Below are positions 45,965 through 54,526 of a stretch of 64,000 nt of DNA, piece after piece. The stretch's first letter is position 1. Each line of letters begins with the position of its first letter. Source of the stretch: SB11 sp965222995 (GTDB taxonomy: Bacteria; Bacteroidota; Bacteroidia; UBA8524); contig OZ244977.1 of NCBI GenBank assembly GCA_965222995.1, positions 2,790,001 through 2,854,000 on the forward strand, written 5' to 3'. The notes beneath the pieces are model-generated. The model did not search any database and had not been told where the DNA came from. It saw nothing but the letters and a program-made list of their open reading frames with translations. A program made the translations under genes and the position numbers.

Positions 45965-47175
45965 GCACGTTGACGGTAATTGGGTTGCGCCATTTGAAAA
46001 GTGAGACTGATGTTGAATAATTTTTTATTGGCGTATTTTTTCACCTCATAATTATTTTCAGTAATATTTATTGCAAATGTTTTTTTGCTATCGGTTGGGT
46101 CGTGTTGCCAAAATACAACAGGGCTACCCACAAGCTCTTGCAGCCACAGGCTTTCTTCTTCAGTTATCCAATCGCTGTTAATTTGGTATACTTCTGTTTC
46201 TTTAGTATCAAAATTAACCGTACCCCTTGCATAAGAGTTATTCGTCCAACTCAAAGTATCCAAATCCGTATAGCCAGTAAACTTTTGATATTCTTCTTTA
46301 TCATAACTAACGGTTTGCTTGTGTTTACCCGTAAACGTAAAACTATCGAAACGCCCCAAACGATTAAGAAAATGCAAACGAAACAATTGGTGGCGGCTAC
46401 ACTCGCGATCTATAATAAACGTAAACAGTTCGCTCACCGGGTCATCATTATCATCCAACATTTGCACGGTGTAGCTGTAAACACTATCGGTAATTATACT
46501 ACCCGTTAAATTAAGGTTATACGGACCACACATAAAATCAAGCGACTGGCTTTTGCCATCATTTAAACCGCCGTATAGGGTATTGTTTAGGGTATGGGTG
46601 TTTATTATTGTACCTAAAGCATCATAGGTTTTTACTTGTGCCTTTTCAGCTATTTTATTAATTGAGATATGGCTTAATGTTGCTGCTTCATCCTCACGTA
46701 TTTTCAGGGTTTTGGGCGAGTTGGTCAGTAGTTTTTTAGTGCTCCCGATAACCAAATCGTAGTCGGTATAATCAAAATTTATCCAGTCTAAATATTTTAG
46801 TGAAGCATTAAAAGCATAGCCCGATGCTGTTACCGTTCCTGATGAAAGCGGGTCTTCGCTGCCAATTTGCTCTGTAAACTCAACGCTGTAGTTTGCCATA
46901 GTACCGTCGGCAATTTGGAAACTGCTTTTTTGCAGAGCCAAATTATCAATCACCGGTTGATAGCGCGCCTCAAGCATTCTATGGATATCGGCTTGTATAT
47001 AATCGCCATGTGGCCATTTATCGTACTTAAGAGTTTTTTGAAGTGTGCCACCGTGGTACACCTTTACCACCATTTTGAAATATTGCTGCGAGGCTAGTGT
47101 ACTACCTGCAACAAACATCATATCATTATACACAGGTGTTAATGCCTGCAGACTATCGTGCAATGTAATTGACAT
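45961..47175 (-). CDS. Phage distal tail-like protein
   Basis: The protein has 404 residues, upstream of the tail hub gene with an ATGA overlap. The order distal tail then hub in a tail operon supports the call. The sequence is beta-rich (MVVKVYHGGTLQKTLKYDKW, YSVEFTEQIG, LSHISINKIAEKAQVKTYDA, CGPYNLNLTGSIITD) and ends YEVKKYANKKLFNISLTFQM, which resembles a distal-tail type domain end. Intact. Confidence 0.6.
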   Translation of the reverse strand: MSITLHDSLQALTPVYNDMMFVAGSTLASQQYFKMVVKVYHGGTLQKTLKYDKWPHGDYIQADIHRMLEARYQPVIDNLALQKSSFQIADGTMANYSVEFTEQIGSEDPLSSGTVTASGYAFNASLKYLDWINFDYTDYDLVIGSTKKLLTNSPKTLKIREDEAATLSHISINKIAEKAQVKTYDALGTIINTHTLNNTLYGGLNDGKSQSLDFMCGPYNLNLTGSIITDSVYSYTVQMLDDNDDPVSELFTFIIDRECSRHQLFRLHFLNRLGRFDSFTFTGKHKQTVSYDKEEYQKFTGYTDLDTLSWTNNSYARGTVNFDTKETEVYQINSDWITEEESLWLQELVGSPVVFWQHDPTDSKKTFAINITENNYEVKKYANKKLFNISLTFQMAQPNYRQRA

Positions 47176-47635
47176 AAAAAATTTTATTGGTAGTTGGATA
47201 TTGGAAAATTTGTGAACGGGTTGGAATTTTGGATTTAGTGATTTTCAGATTTGTTGATTTATTGATTGATAGATTATACTTTAAAAATGAAAACCATCTT
47301 AAATAAAAAATATATATTTAAGAAATTAGAAATACCTGCACTGCGCATTGCTTCCGTATTACATTAAACATTTAATAATAAACCGTTTACAGTTTTACGG
47401 GTTAAGTTTTGGGTTTTAAATTAAGTCCAACGCATGTGCGAAACGAATGCAAGGGCTATACATTTTTTTCCTGTTTAGATTATGGAGTATGTATCCATAA
47501 TTAATAGAGTTTATAACCAATTATAAGTCTATAAGTTTATATCAATGTATTATAAGTCCATAGGGTTATAATTAGCACATCAGCATACTTACACATTGGA
47601 AAGGAACAACCTACTCAACTTCCAATTACCACCCG
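47176..47635. promoter_or_regulatory. Divergent intergenic region between tail operons
   Basis: 460 bp without a gene, between minus-strand tail genes and the plus-strand chaperone gene, so it should hold two promoters. AT-rich. A direct repeat TTATAAGTCTATA (47521) / TTATAAGTCCATA (47550) with 29-bp spacing is seen, plus a GGGTTATAATTA close by. No exact TAnnTTTG found. Candidate operator for phage control. Confidence 0.4.
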
Positions 47636-48372
47636 ATGAAAATTGCAAAAAACTGGAATGAAATTACTATCGGGCAGTTTCAGCAAATAAATACTGCTTT
47701 GAAAAACTACCCTGATAATGCTATAACACAAGCTGTTTGGATGCTAAATGCCTTAACTGATATTTCTCGCGAAGAATTATTGGCTATGGATTATAACCAA
47801 GCTTTTAAGCCTTTGATGAAAAAAATTGGCTGGATTAATAACTCTCCCCTACCGACCCAATTACCCAAAAGTTTTGAGCTTGACGGGGAACAATACAATT
47901 TAGTATACGATATGAAACAACGCACCACGGGGCAGTTTGTTGATTTGGCTCACCTTAGCACCGATTCTGAAAATATTATACCCAATTTGCACCAAATTTT
48001 AGCGGTATTGTGCATACCCAAAGGGCAAAAAGACCACGCTATAGACTTTGAGCAACGGGCAAAACACTTTCAAAATAAGCTATCCATTGCTGTTGCCTAC
48101 CCTATTGCCACTTTTTTTTTGAGGCTATGGCTCGACTCATTGCCGCATATCCTAACTTATTTGGAAAAACAGAAACAACACAAGAAACCATTGAAGACGA
48201 GGATAATTGGTTCCATAAAAGATATGGTTGGCTTGCAACCGTTGATGCGGAGGCGAAAGACCGTACGCAGTGGGATTTTTATTTAATGATGCCTATTGTG
48301 GAGTTTTTAAACTACTTGTGCTTTTTACGCGATAAAGAAGAATACCAAACCAGTAAGAAAAATGAATCCTGA
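47636..48372 (+). CDS. Tail assembly chaperone, extended by a -1 frameshift on a T9 run
   Basis: The zero frame (MKIAKNWNEITIGQFQQINT...) stops at 48286. At 48112-48120 a run of nine T precedes GAG; a -1 shift gives FFFEAMARLIAAYPNLFGK... RYGWLATVDAEAKDRTQWDFYLMMPIVEFLNYLCFLRDKEEYQ ending at 48372, about 245 residues. The shifted part reads as a better protein than the zero-frame end (LRLWLDSLPHILTYLEKQKQ). Tail chaperone genes use -1 frameshifts widely (G/GT), so this may be programmed. A homopolymer error is the alternative. Its usual neighbour, the tape measure, is on the other strand. Confidence 0.7.
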
Positions 48373-48919
48373 TATAAACCGCATTGTTATTGAAGTTTTT
48401 AATGCGTTTGCTACCGAAATTAAAAGCATAGCCAAAGAGCAACTTGGTGCAAACGGATTAGCCCATATAGTACCTGAAACGGAAATAATTGCATCAAATA
48501 AAGAGGCTACGTTGGTTTTTAAACTACCCGGGTATACTGTTTTTGTTGAGCATGGCGTAAAAGGAACGGAAAGTACGCCAATGGGAACGGAAACAAGCCC
48601 ATACAGCTACAAACACCTTGGCGTATCAAAAGAAATGTTGGGCAATATTAGCCAATGGGCAAGACAAAAAGGACTTAGCCCCAAAACCAAAAAAACTTCT
48701 CTAGACACAACTAATACCCGAAGAAAATTAAAAGAAAGCCATACTAACCCTGAAACATCAATGGCATTTGCTATTGCCAAAAGTGTGAAAAGAAAGGGCT
48801 TAAGTGCCAAGAAAATAATAGCCAATACACTTACACCTGAACGCTTACAGGCTTTAACCAATGCAATAGGCAAAAAAATTGAAAAGGATGTGCTACTACA
48901 CCTGCAAAAAACTAATTAG
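48362..48919 (+). CDS. Phage HK97 gp10-like tail component
   Basis: The protein has 185 residues and overlaps the chaperone end by 11 bp. N-terminal helix (DINRIVIEVFNAFATEIKSI), then a beta part with YTVFVEHGVKGTESTPMGT (the family's pVPVDtG-like turn is not exact) and SPYSYKHLGVSKEMLGNISQ. The C-terminal half is basic with KSVKRKGLSAKKIIAN. Consistent with a tail terminator or completion protein. Ends 8 bp inside a convergent non-phage gene, so the two share 3' ends. Confidence 0.6.
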   Translation: MNPDINRIVIEVFNAFATEIKSIAKEQLGANGLAHIVPETEIIASNKEATLVFKLPGYTVFVEHGVKGTESTPMGTETSPYSYKHLGVSKEMLGNISQWARQKGLSPKTKKTSLDTTNTRRKLKESHTNPETSMAFAIAKSVKRKGLSAKKIIANTLTPERLQALTNAIGKKIEKDVLLHLQKTN

Positions 48920-49757
48920 TATTATTTACAATCCGTTTGCTTCGGGTGCATTTAACGGTTCGGCTTTGCTCTTGCGATGCACGCGAAAACCCAATGATAT
49001 AATTCTCTATATATAAAGAATCGCGGTTACATTTCCGTTTCACATTTCTTATGCGTTGCAAAGAGTCTTTCGCAACGCACTCAACACAATAATCATAAAT
49101 AACTATAGATTCAGAAACAGGATTACGGCTTTTTTGTTGCGGCTTGGGAGAGGTTGATGGGGGAGTATTATCACTTTTTTCAGCAACAGTAGCTGTTTCA
49201 CTTTGAAGGTCTGCCAGGTTTTCTTCAGTTTTCTCTTTTTCAATAAATATTTTAATCAGCTTACCGGTATAAGACCGGGTTACAAATTGCCTTATACCCA
49301 TTAGTGAGTTAGATATTCTAAACTCAAGCTCCTCATCCTCTTTAACTATATTTTTTGCCAATATAAATTTAAAATGACCGTTTGTGTTGGTTATTCGGTC
49401 TGCAATATTCTTTCCTGTAATTGTTACGCTGGCATTGGGAAAATAATCGTTATCGTAATACACAACACCTTCTAAAACGGTAGTTTCATCGCAATTTGAG
49501 TCAGGTTGGGGAACTAAAAAGAAAACAATTACAAATACAGCCAATGCCCCACTGGCGGTTATATAATTATTATTAAAATTTAAAGCCCCGGGAATAACAG
49601 CTGCAAAAGCAGCCCCACCCAAAGCAAAACTTAATTTAATGGCATATATATGTATATCTGTAAGGCAAACAGGGCTAAAAAACACCAATCCCAAACCTAC
49701 TAATACCAGTACAAACCCTGCTATTATGCCAAATGTTATTTGTTGCTTTTTTGTCAT
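48912..49757 (-). CDS. Membrane protein with carboxypeptidase-regulatory-like domain
   Basis: About 281 residues from ATG 49757 (MTKKQQITFGIIAGFVLVLV). Three membrane helices (residues about 8-28, 38-58 and 66-86) are followed by a CarboxypepD_reg-like domain (LEGVVYYDNDYFPNASVTI, ITNTNGHFKFILAKNI), a Ser/Thr/Pro-rich stretch and a Cys-rich C-terminal part (YDYCVECVAKDSLQ, KRKCNRD). Not phage-like. It lies embedded in cluster B. Function unknown. Confidence 0.55.
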   Translation of the reverse strand: MTKKQQITFGIIAGFVLVLVGLGLVFFSPVCLTDIHIYAIKLSFALGGAAFAAVIPGALNFNNNYITASGALAVFVIVFFLVPQPDSNCDETTVLEGVVYYDNDYFPNASVTITGKNIADRITNTNGHFKFILAKNIVKEDEELEFRISNSLMGIRQFVTRSYTGKLIKIFIEKEKTEENLADLQSETATVAEKSDNTPPSTSPKPQQKSRNPVSESIVIYDYCVECVAKDSLQRIRNVKRKCNRDSLYIENYIIGFSRASQEQSRTVKCTRSKRIVNNTN

Positions 49758-49816
49758 GATAGAATTGTTTTGAAACAAAAATAAAAACTTTAGCCTAGTA
49801 TCCTCGTATATATAGT

Positions 49817-50770
49817 ATGTATAAATTTTTCATTTTGTTTTTTATACTTATTGTATCCTCATCCCATGCACAAGTAATAAATACTGCCTATACCTATAGA
49901 GATATTAATGGAAGTAGGCATTTCCGCTACCAATACGAAAACGACTTTTTTACGGCTACTGATGAGTTATATACCCAAGGTATTAATTTAGAATATACCT
50001 CTCCTAAGCAAAAAAATTTTTTAACCGGCCGCTTATTAATATCACCCTCAAATTATAGCTCAACCTATGAAGTAGGTTTACAACACAACGGTTATACGCC
50101 ACAAAGCATTCAAGACCCTAATATCCGTTTAAATGATAGACCTTATGCAGCCGCTTTTATGTTACAATTCAGCAATACTGCGCTTCACTCTACCAAAAAA
50201 ATCAGAATAAGCAGCAGCATAAGTGCAGGGGTTTTGGGCCATATAGCAGGTGGCGAATGGATGCAAAAAACCATTCACCGCAATTTAGATAATGTTGCAC
50301 CACAAGGGTGGCAACACCAAATAGCAAATGATATTGTTCTAAACTATCGTTTGCAAATAGAGAATAGTATTATAAGTATTGGTAATTATTTACTACTAAA
50401 CACAACAGCCGGTATTGATGCAGGCACTTTGCTAAATAGAATAAGTGCGGGAGGTAACTTATCATTGGGTATATTTCACTCCCCTTATCAAAATAAAGAA
50501 AGTTCATATTCAGTTAATATTCGCGTATATGTACACCCACAGATACACGCTATTGGGTATGACGCCACACTACAAGGGGGACTTTTTAGCCAAAGCCCTC
50601 ACACTTTCACAAGTAATGAAATAGAACGTTTTGTATTTGATAATCGCTACGGTATAAACCTGCAAATACATAAATTGTATTTAGAGTATTATTATCAAAC
50701 CCGAAGCAAGAACTTTAAGCAGGGGAAAGCACACTCATGGGGTGGTTTAGCTATTGGTTTGGTATTTTAG
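49817..50770 (+). CDS. lpxR: Outer-membrane lipid A deacylase LpxR family
   Basis: The protein has 317 residues with a signal peptide (FFILFFILIVSSSHAQ). The family N-terminus RYQYENDFFTATDELYTQGI and the RLNDRPYAAAFMLQFSNTAL motif are clear, and it continues as a 12-strand barrel (ISSSISAGVLGHIAGGEWM, NISIGNYLLLNTTAGIDAG-like strands). LpxR removes an acyl chain from lipid A with Ca2+. Intact host-type gene set between phage genes, which may be acquired cargo or pre-existing host DNA. Confidence 0.88.
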   Translation: MYKFFILFFILIVSSSHAQVINTAYTYRDINGSRHFRYQYENDFFTATDELYTQGINLEYTSPKQKNFLTGRLLISPSNYSSTYEVGLQHNGYTPQSIQDPNIRLNDRPYAAAFMLQFSNTALHSTKKIRISSSISAGVLGHIAGGEWMQKTIHRNLDNVAPQGWQHQIANDIVLNYRLQIENSIISIGNYLLLNTTAGIDAGTLLNRISAGGNLSLGIFHSPYQNKESSYSVNIRVYVHPQIHAIGYDATLQGGLFSQSPHTFTSNEIERFVFDNRYGINLQIHKLYLEYYYQTRSKNFKQGKAHSWGGLAIGLVF

Positions 50771-50777
50771 TCAATAA

Positions 50778-50804
50778 AAAAGCCTCACTTCACAGCAAGG
50801 CTTT
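50778..50804 (-). terminator. Terminator of the tail tube gene
   Basis: AAAGCCT / AGGCTTT stem with a 13-base loop that pairs partly inside, followed by T6 on the minus strand. It lies 58 bp past the tail tube stop and may also serve lpxR. Confidence 0.6.
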
Positions 50805-50862
50805 GCAATGCAAGGGAAATGGAAGAAATAAAACCCTTACAATATGTTATAGAAAGAAATAA

Positions 50863-51384
50863 TTATGGAGCAGGGGTAGTAAGCGTATCAAGCAACGAAG
50901 CAGTAACTTCTTTTGCTAATTCAGGCTCTTCGCCCATAAAAGTCAGCTCAAAGCCACTCATATCACCATAGGCAGTTCCCGTAGTCCCTTTACCCCCATT
51001 TAGTAGTGTGCCTCTGGTTTGGCCCATCAACCAATATTTACCATTATTGTCTTTAATTATAACCATTAGGTTATTTTGCGCTAAAAGTAATATCTCATTA
51101 CGTTTAGTAGTTTCTAATTTGTCTAATTTTACGCTCAAAGTTTGCTCATAAAATACCGTTCCATTCTCGTTATTCACTTGAAAATTTTGCTCGAAAATGC
51201 TGGTTTTTTTACGCAGTTCGTATTTAAAAAACTGCTTACCTGAACCAAGCGTAAAAGTATCTATTACAGTTCCTGTTGCTACCAATGTAGCTTTATTCTC
51301 CAGCTCTGTAAAATATACGGCTTCAATACCCCCGTTACTATTGCGGCAATCGAGTGTAAAGCCTGTTGTTAATGCACATGACAT
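50863..51384 (-). CDS. Phage tail tube-like protein
   Basis: The protein has 173 residues and is beta-rich from start to end (GFTLDCRNSNGGIEAVYFTE, ENKATLVATGTVIDTFTLG, KQFFKYELRKKTSIFEQN, NGTVFYEQTLSVKLDKLE, LMVIIKDNNGKYWLMGQTRG, GDMSGFELTFMGEEP). This matches the major tail/tube proteins of Bacteroidota siphophages, which bear the same G-x-Y-W-hGxxxG strand. Intact, 114 bp from the capsid gene. Confidence 0.7.
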   Translation of the reverse strand: MSCALTTGFTLDCRNSNGGIEAVYFTELENKATLVATGTVIDTFTLGSGKQFFKYELRKKTSIFEQNFQVNNENGTVFYEQTLSVKLDKLETTKRNEILLLAQNNLMVIIKDNNGKYWLMGQTRGTLLNGGKGTTGTAYGDMSGFELTFMGEEPELAKEVTASLLDTLTTPAP

Positions 51385-51420
51385 ATCTTTTTGTTATTAA
51401 GTTATTTGTTATTTAAAAAT

Positions 51421-51500
51421 TAGATTTTTTTGGTTGATAGTTATTGGTTGTTGGTACTTAGAGTTACTAATAACTAACAATCAATAACCAACAACTAATT
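51421..51500. repeat. Imperfect inverted repeat of TTGGTTGTTGG / CCAACAAC words
   Basis: GGTTGATAGTTATTGGTTGTTGG on the left and CAATCAATAACCAACAAC on the right form a long hairpin at the end of the capsid gene. Similar simple repeats lie at 17450, 21250, 52502 and 53793. Confidence 0.55.
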
Positions 51501-52469
51501 AGGCGTTAGTATATTCAACAATTTCATTAGGAAATGCTACTTGCACTCCTGCTTTCCAACGAGCTTTCATACGCACCTCATCGTTATCGCGGCTATACCA
51601 AATATTAAAATTTTCATAATCATTCAGTAAATCTGTGCCGATAAAGAAATTGCCTGCACGTCCAGCAAAAATGCGGTTCGTATCGTTTAGTCCGTGCAAA
51701 GCAACTACACGTATATTAGTACCGGGCAGTAATAACTCACCTGTTAAATGTTTATCAGCTGAAGCTGCATCGTAATGGAAATTATTTTCATTTTTCAAAC
51801 CTAAAATCAGTTTGCGGAAGGTGTCCCAGCCTTCAACAATTACCACATCATCTTTATCCAGCAAAGCGGCAGGCAGTGAGGTTAAAATATTATCGTGTAT
51901 AGCTACAGCATTTGAAATGCTTATCGCAGATTGTGAAGCCGTATTACCGTCAATAGCTGTACCTGCAGCATCAATAAGCTTAATAAAGCCGTCAAACTTA
52001 TTCAAATTTGGGTTACCATTTGTGGTATCGCCTTTCCAGTAGGCTTTCTCCATTCTTGGCCAATAGTAGCTGTCATAAAATCGGCAAGAGCTTCTTCGGG
52101 CACAAGCGTTTCATAGTAGCTGCCCGCATTTAACATAAACTGTGTCCACTTGGCTTCAAGTTCATCATGGCACCATTTTTTGTTTACTTTAATTTTACCA
52201 ACGGTTATTGTACGTTGTGTAAAGGTAGTATCTCCACTGGCAGCAAAGCCGCAACCTGTACCACTTTGGAAATAAATTTCATCGTCCATCAGGTTAATTA
52301 CCTCTGCCGATTTAATGCCTGTTTGCACAGGAAATAACTCAGCAGTGCGGCTGTCAAATAAAGATTTGGTTACCAATGGCACTACATTTTGCTCGGTATA
52401 ATTATCAAGCGAGCTTACGCTATAAGCAAACGAGTGCTTTAATAAGCGTGGAATTGTGTTGTGTTTCAT
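51499..52469 (-). pseudogene. Major capsid protein gene with a single-base frameshift
   Basis: Frame one (MKHNTIPRLLKHSFAYSVSS ... DFMTATIGQE) stops after WRKPTG... at 52002. The coding continues one frame over as MEKAYWKGDTTNGNPNLNKF... to the end at 51499, for about 322 residues, a normal capsid size. The break sits at about 52053-52058 in CAAGAATGGAG; one extra A (CAAGAAATGGAG) would join GQE and MEKAYWKGDT. Phage capsid features: NPNLNKFDGFIKLIDAAGTA, a conserved GWDTFRKL loop and a C-terminal beta strand (VQVAFPNEIVEY). Error or real loss. Confidence 0.78.
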
Positions 52470-52501
52470 TTTAATATTTTTATATCTTTTGATTATTGAT
52501 A

Positions 52502-52572
52502 GTTTTGTCAGTAGTTGGTAGTCCGTAGTCTGTGGTTTGAACTACTGACTATGGACAACGGACTTCTGACTT
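52502..52572. repeat. Imperfect inverted repeat, GTCAGTAGTTGGTAGTCCG family
   Basis: GTCAGTAGT...AGTCCGTAGTC reads back as GACTATGGACAACGGACTTCTGAC with several mismatches, 17-25 bases apart, between the capsid and scaffold genes. Same style as the repeat at 51421 and at 53793-53826. Confidence 0.5.
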
Positions 52573-52574
52573 TC

Positions 52575-53153
52575 TTAATTCTTCAATAAAGCGGCTATCC
52601 TATCAGCCTTTGAAGGGGTTGGAGTATTACGACTAAACTGGCGGTTTCGTACGGTTTCATCAGGAGTATTTTCGACCAATATCTCCAGCACACGGCTGAT
52701 TTTTGATAATGTGCCACGCATTGCATTATTATCCCCTTGCATAGCACTGAATTGCTTTTTTATGGCTGCCAGCTCTTTTATATTCTCTACATGTTGGCGG
52801 CGCATCGCTTCTATTTTTTGTTTTAAATCGGCAGGATTTTTTGGTGCTTTTTCTTCTCCTTCGGTTGCTTCTTTGGCTGGAGTGTAAGTTTCTACTACTC
52901 CTTTTTTTGTAGTAAAAGTTACACCGTCTTCCATTTCATATTCTCCATCAGGAATTGGGGCCTCACCTTCTTCTCCGATAACCACTACTGCTGTACCCAC
53001 GGCCAGCTCACCTTCATAACTAATGGTTGTACCATCGGCAAGGGTAGCTTCGGTAAATTCGCCCGCAGAGCTATCGCCAAAAGCCAGTTTTTTAATTTTA
53101 TCCCAAGCATCGTTTCCAATCGCTTTCAGGATTTTGTCTTTAGTCATTTTCAT
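52575..53153 (-). CDS. Phage scaffold-like protein
   Basis: About 192 residues from ATG 53153 (MKMTKDKILKAIGNDAWDKI); the start codon overlaps the stop of the protease gene by 14 bp. Helical charged protein with coiled-coil stretch (NPADLKQKIEAMRRQHVENI, KELAAIKKQFSAMQGDNN) and an acidic middle (GEEGEAPIPDGEYEMEDG). Such a protein between protease and capsid genes is the scaffold that shapes the procapsid. Intact. Confidence 0.7.
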   Translation of the reverse strand: MKMTKDKILKAIGNDAWDKIKKLAFGDSSAGEFTEATLADGTTISYEGELAVGTAVVVIGEEGEAPIPDGEYEMEDGVTFTTKKGVVETYTPAKEATEGEEKAPKNPADLKQKIEAMRRQHVENIKELAAIKKQFSAMQGDNNAMRGTLSKISRVLEILVENTPDETVRNRQFSRNTPTPSKADRIAALLKN

Positions 53154-53739
53154 TTTTAATAATTTCAATTAATTGTTGAATGATAATTTCCGATGCATCG
53201 GTTACGTGCATTTGTCCAAACATGCCTTCTACACTAAAGCCTTGTAGCTTTCCGGTTTTCACGTAGTTGTTCCAAATCTGGTCGTTGTCTACTTTGAAAC
53301 AAGCAAACCAACTACCATCAGGCAATTCAGGATAATAAGCAGGAGCTGTAACGCCGTTTTGTTTATCAACCAAATAGCTTTGTACCATATACACACCGCT
53401 TACTTTTTGTTGCGGGTTGTGCATTACATTTACATTAGTAGTAAACCTATTGCGAAAGTATTTATAACTAACACTTTTAATAGTTTGCTCATCAAATACC
53501 ACATAATATTCGCGGTCGCCCTCTTTTCTGTATATGGGTAGGTTGGCGACCATGAGGGCGCCACAAATAATTCGTTGCTCTGTATTTTGAGTTGTAAATG
53601 TATAAGGCTTGGTTTTATTAAAGGCTATCCAATTAAATTCTGTAGCGGGTACATCTACCAGTGCTACACAGTCGACACCCGAAACAGGGTCTTCATCGGT
53701 AATTTTTAATTTGTAAACGGGGAGTTGCTTTTTTTGCAT
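53140..53739 (-). CDS. XkdF-type prohead protease-like protein
   Basis: The protein has 199 residues. Matches the XkdF putative serine-protease family: VYKLKITDEDPVSGVDCVALVDVPATEFNW at the start, IICGALMVANLPIYRKEGDR, HNPQQKVSGVYMVQSYLVDK and LPDGSWFACFKVDN. The catalytic Ser is in the VEGMF-region loop KLQGFSVEGMF (GFSVEG) and the His is in the NVNVMHN segment, where family members keep it. Its stop overlaps the scaffold gene, as expected in a head operon. Confidence 0.8.
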   Translation of the reverse strand: MQKKQLPVYKLKITDEDPVSGVDCVALVDVPATEFNWIAFNKTKPYTFTTQNTEQRIICGALMVANLPIYRKEGDREYYVVFDEQTIKSVSYKYFRNRFTTNVNVMHNPQQKVSGVYMVQSYLVDKQNGVTAPAYYPELPDGSWFACFKVDNDQIWNNYVKTGKLQGFSVEGMFGQMHVTDASEIIIQQLIEIIKNEND

Positions 53740-53830
53740 TTGCCGTGTAATTGGAGAGGGTGGAAAAATGTGCCACTTAATTGAGTTATTGGTTTATAGT
53801 TGTCGGTGGTCAGTAGTCAGTGGATAGTTC

Positions 53831-54040
53831 ATCATTGCGAGGAGGTACGACAAAGCAGTCTTTGTGCTGGTTAAAAGATTACTTCGCAAACTACGTAAGC
53901 TCGCAATGACGGGTGAGGGGTTGTCATCCTGAGCCTGTCGAAGGGTGAGGCTGGTGTCATGTTGAGCGAAGCCGAAACATAGCAGGGTAGATAGGAAATA
54001 TTTGTCTGTCGTCCCATCCTTCGACCCCGCTCAGGATGAC
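53831..54040. repeat. GTCATTGC copy 6 followed by TCCTGAGC-family elements
   Basis: 53831-53911: ATCATTGCGAGGAGG at the left, GATTACTTCGC in the middle, GCTCGCAATGACG at the right. Then GTCATCCTGAGCCTGTCGAAGG (53922), a GTCATGTTGAGCGAAGC element (53957), and CCTTCGACCCCGCTCAGGATGAC (54018) inverted to the second. 53740-54130 contains no convincing gene. Confidence 0.85.
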
Positions 54041-54130
54041 AACCGCACGTCTGACAACCAATCTCAAATCATAAATCAAAAATCTCAAATACGCATTGCC
54101 CAAAATTACCATCCTCCCAATTACATCCCG

Positions 54131-54526
54131 ATGATATTGATACAAAAAGGCACCGCCAATAGTGTAATCCTCACACTAAAAGAAACTACCACATTCCCCA
54201 ACGCCACCTATTTGTTTGAGTTTATACATACTCAAACCCGTCAAAGTCAAACCTGTATAGCGGTAGATACGTCGGCTTTCCCCACCCGTTATAACCAATT
54301 TGAAATTACTGAAACCATCAATGCCGATGGCTCGCAAGCACAGGTAGAACTTGAGTTAGAAGGATTTTATACCTACAAAGTATATGCGCAGCTTAGCGAA
54401 ACCAACCTTGTACCCACCAACGCCGATGAAACGGTAGAAAGCGGCTTTGCCTATATAACAGGCACGGCAGCCACTACACATACCTACACCCCAAGTACCA
54501 GCAACGCATTTGTATATAATGGATAA
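54131..54526 (+). CDS. Phage structural protein, unknown position
   Basis: About 131 residues from the ATG at 54131 (MILIQKGTANSVILTLKETT). The upstream open frame starts inside a repeat element and is not used. Beta-rich throughout (NATYLFEFIHTQTRQSQTCI, FEITETINADGSQAQVELEL, EGFYTYKVYAQLSE, TVESGFAYITG). Similar small beta proteins are common in Bacteroidota phages. Ends with ATGGATAA shared with the portal start (8-bp overlap), showing operon coupling. Confidence 0.6.
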   Translation: MILIQKGTANSVILTLKETTTFPNATYLFEFIHTQTRQSQTCIAVDTSAFPTRYNQFEITETINADGSQAQVELELEGFYTYKVYAQLSETNLVPTNADETVESGFAYITGTAATTHTYTPSTSNAFVYNG

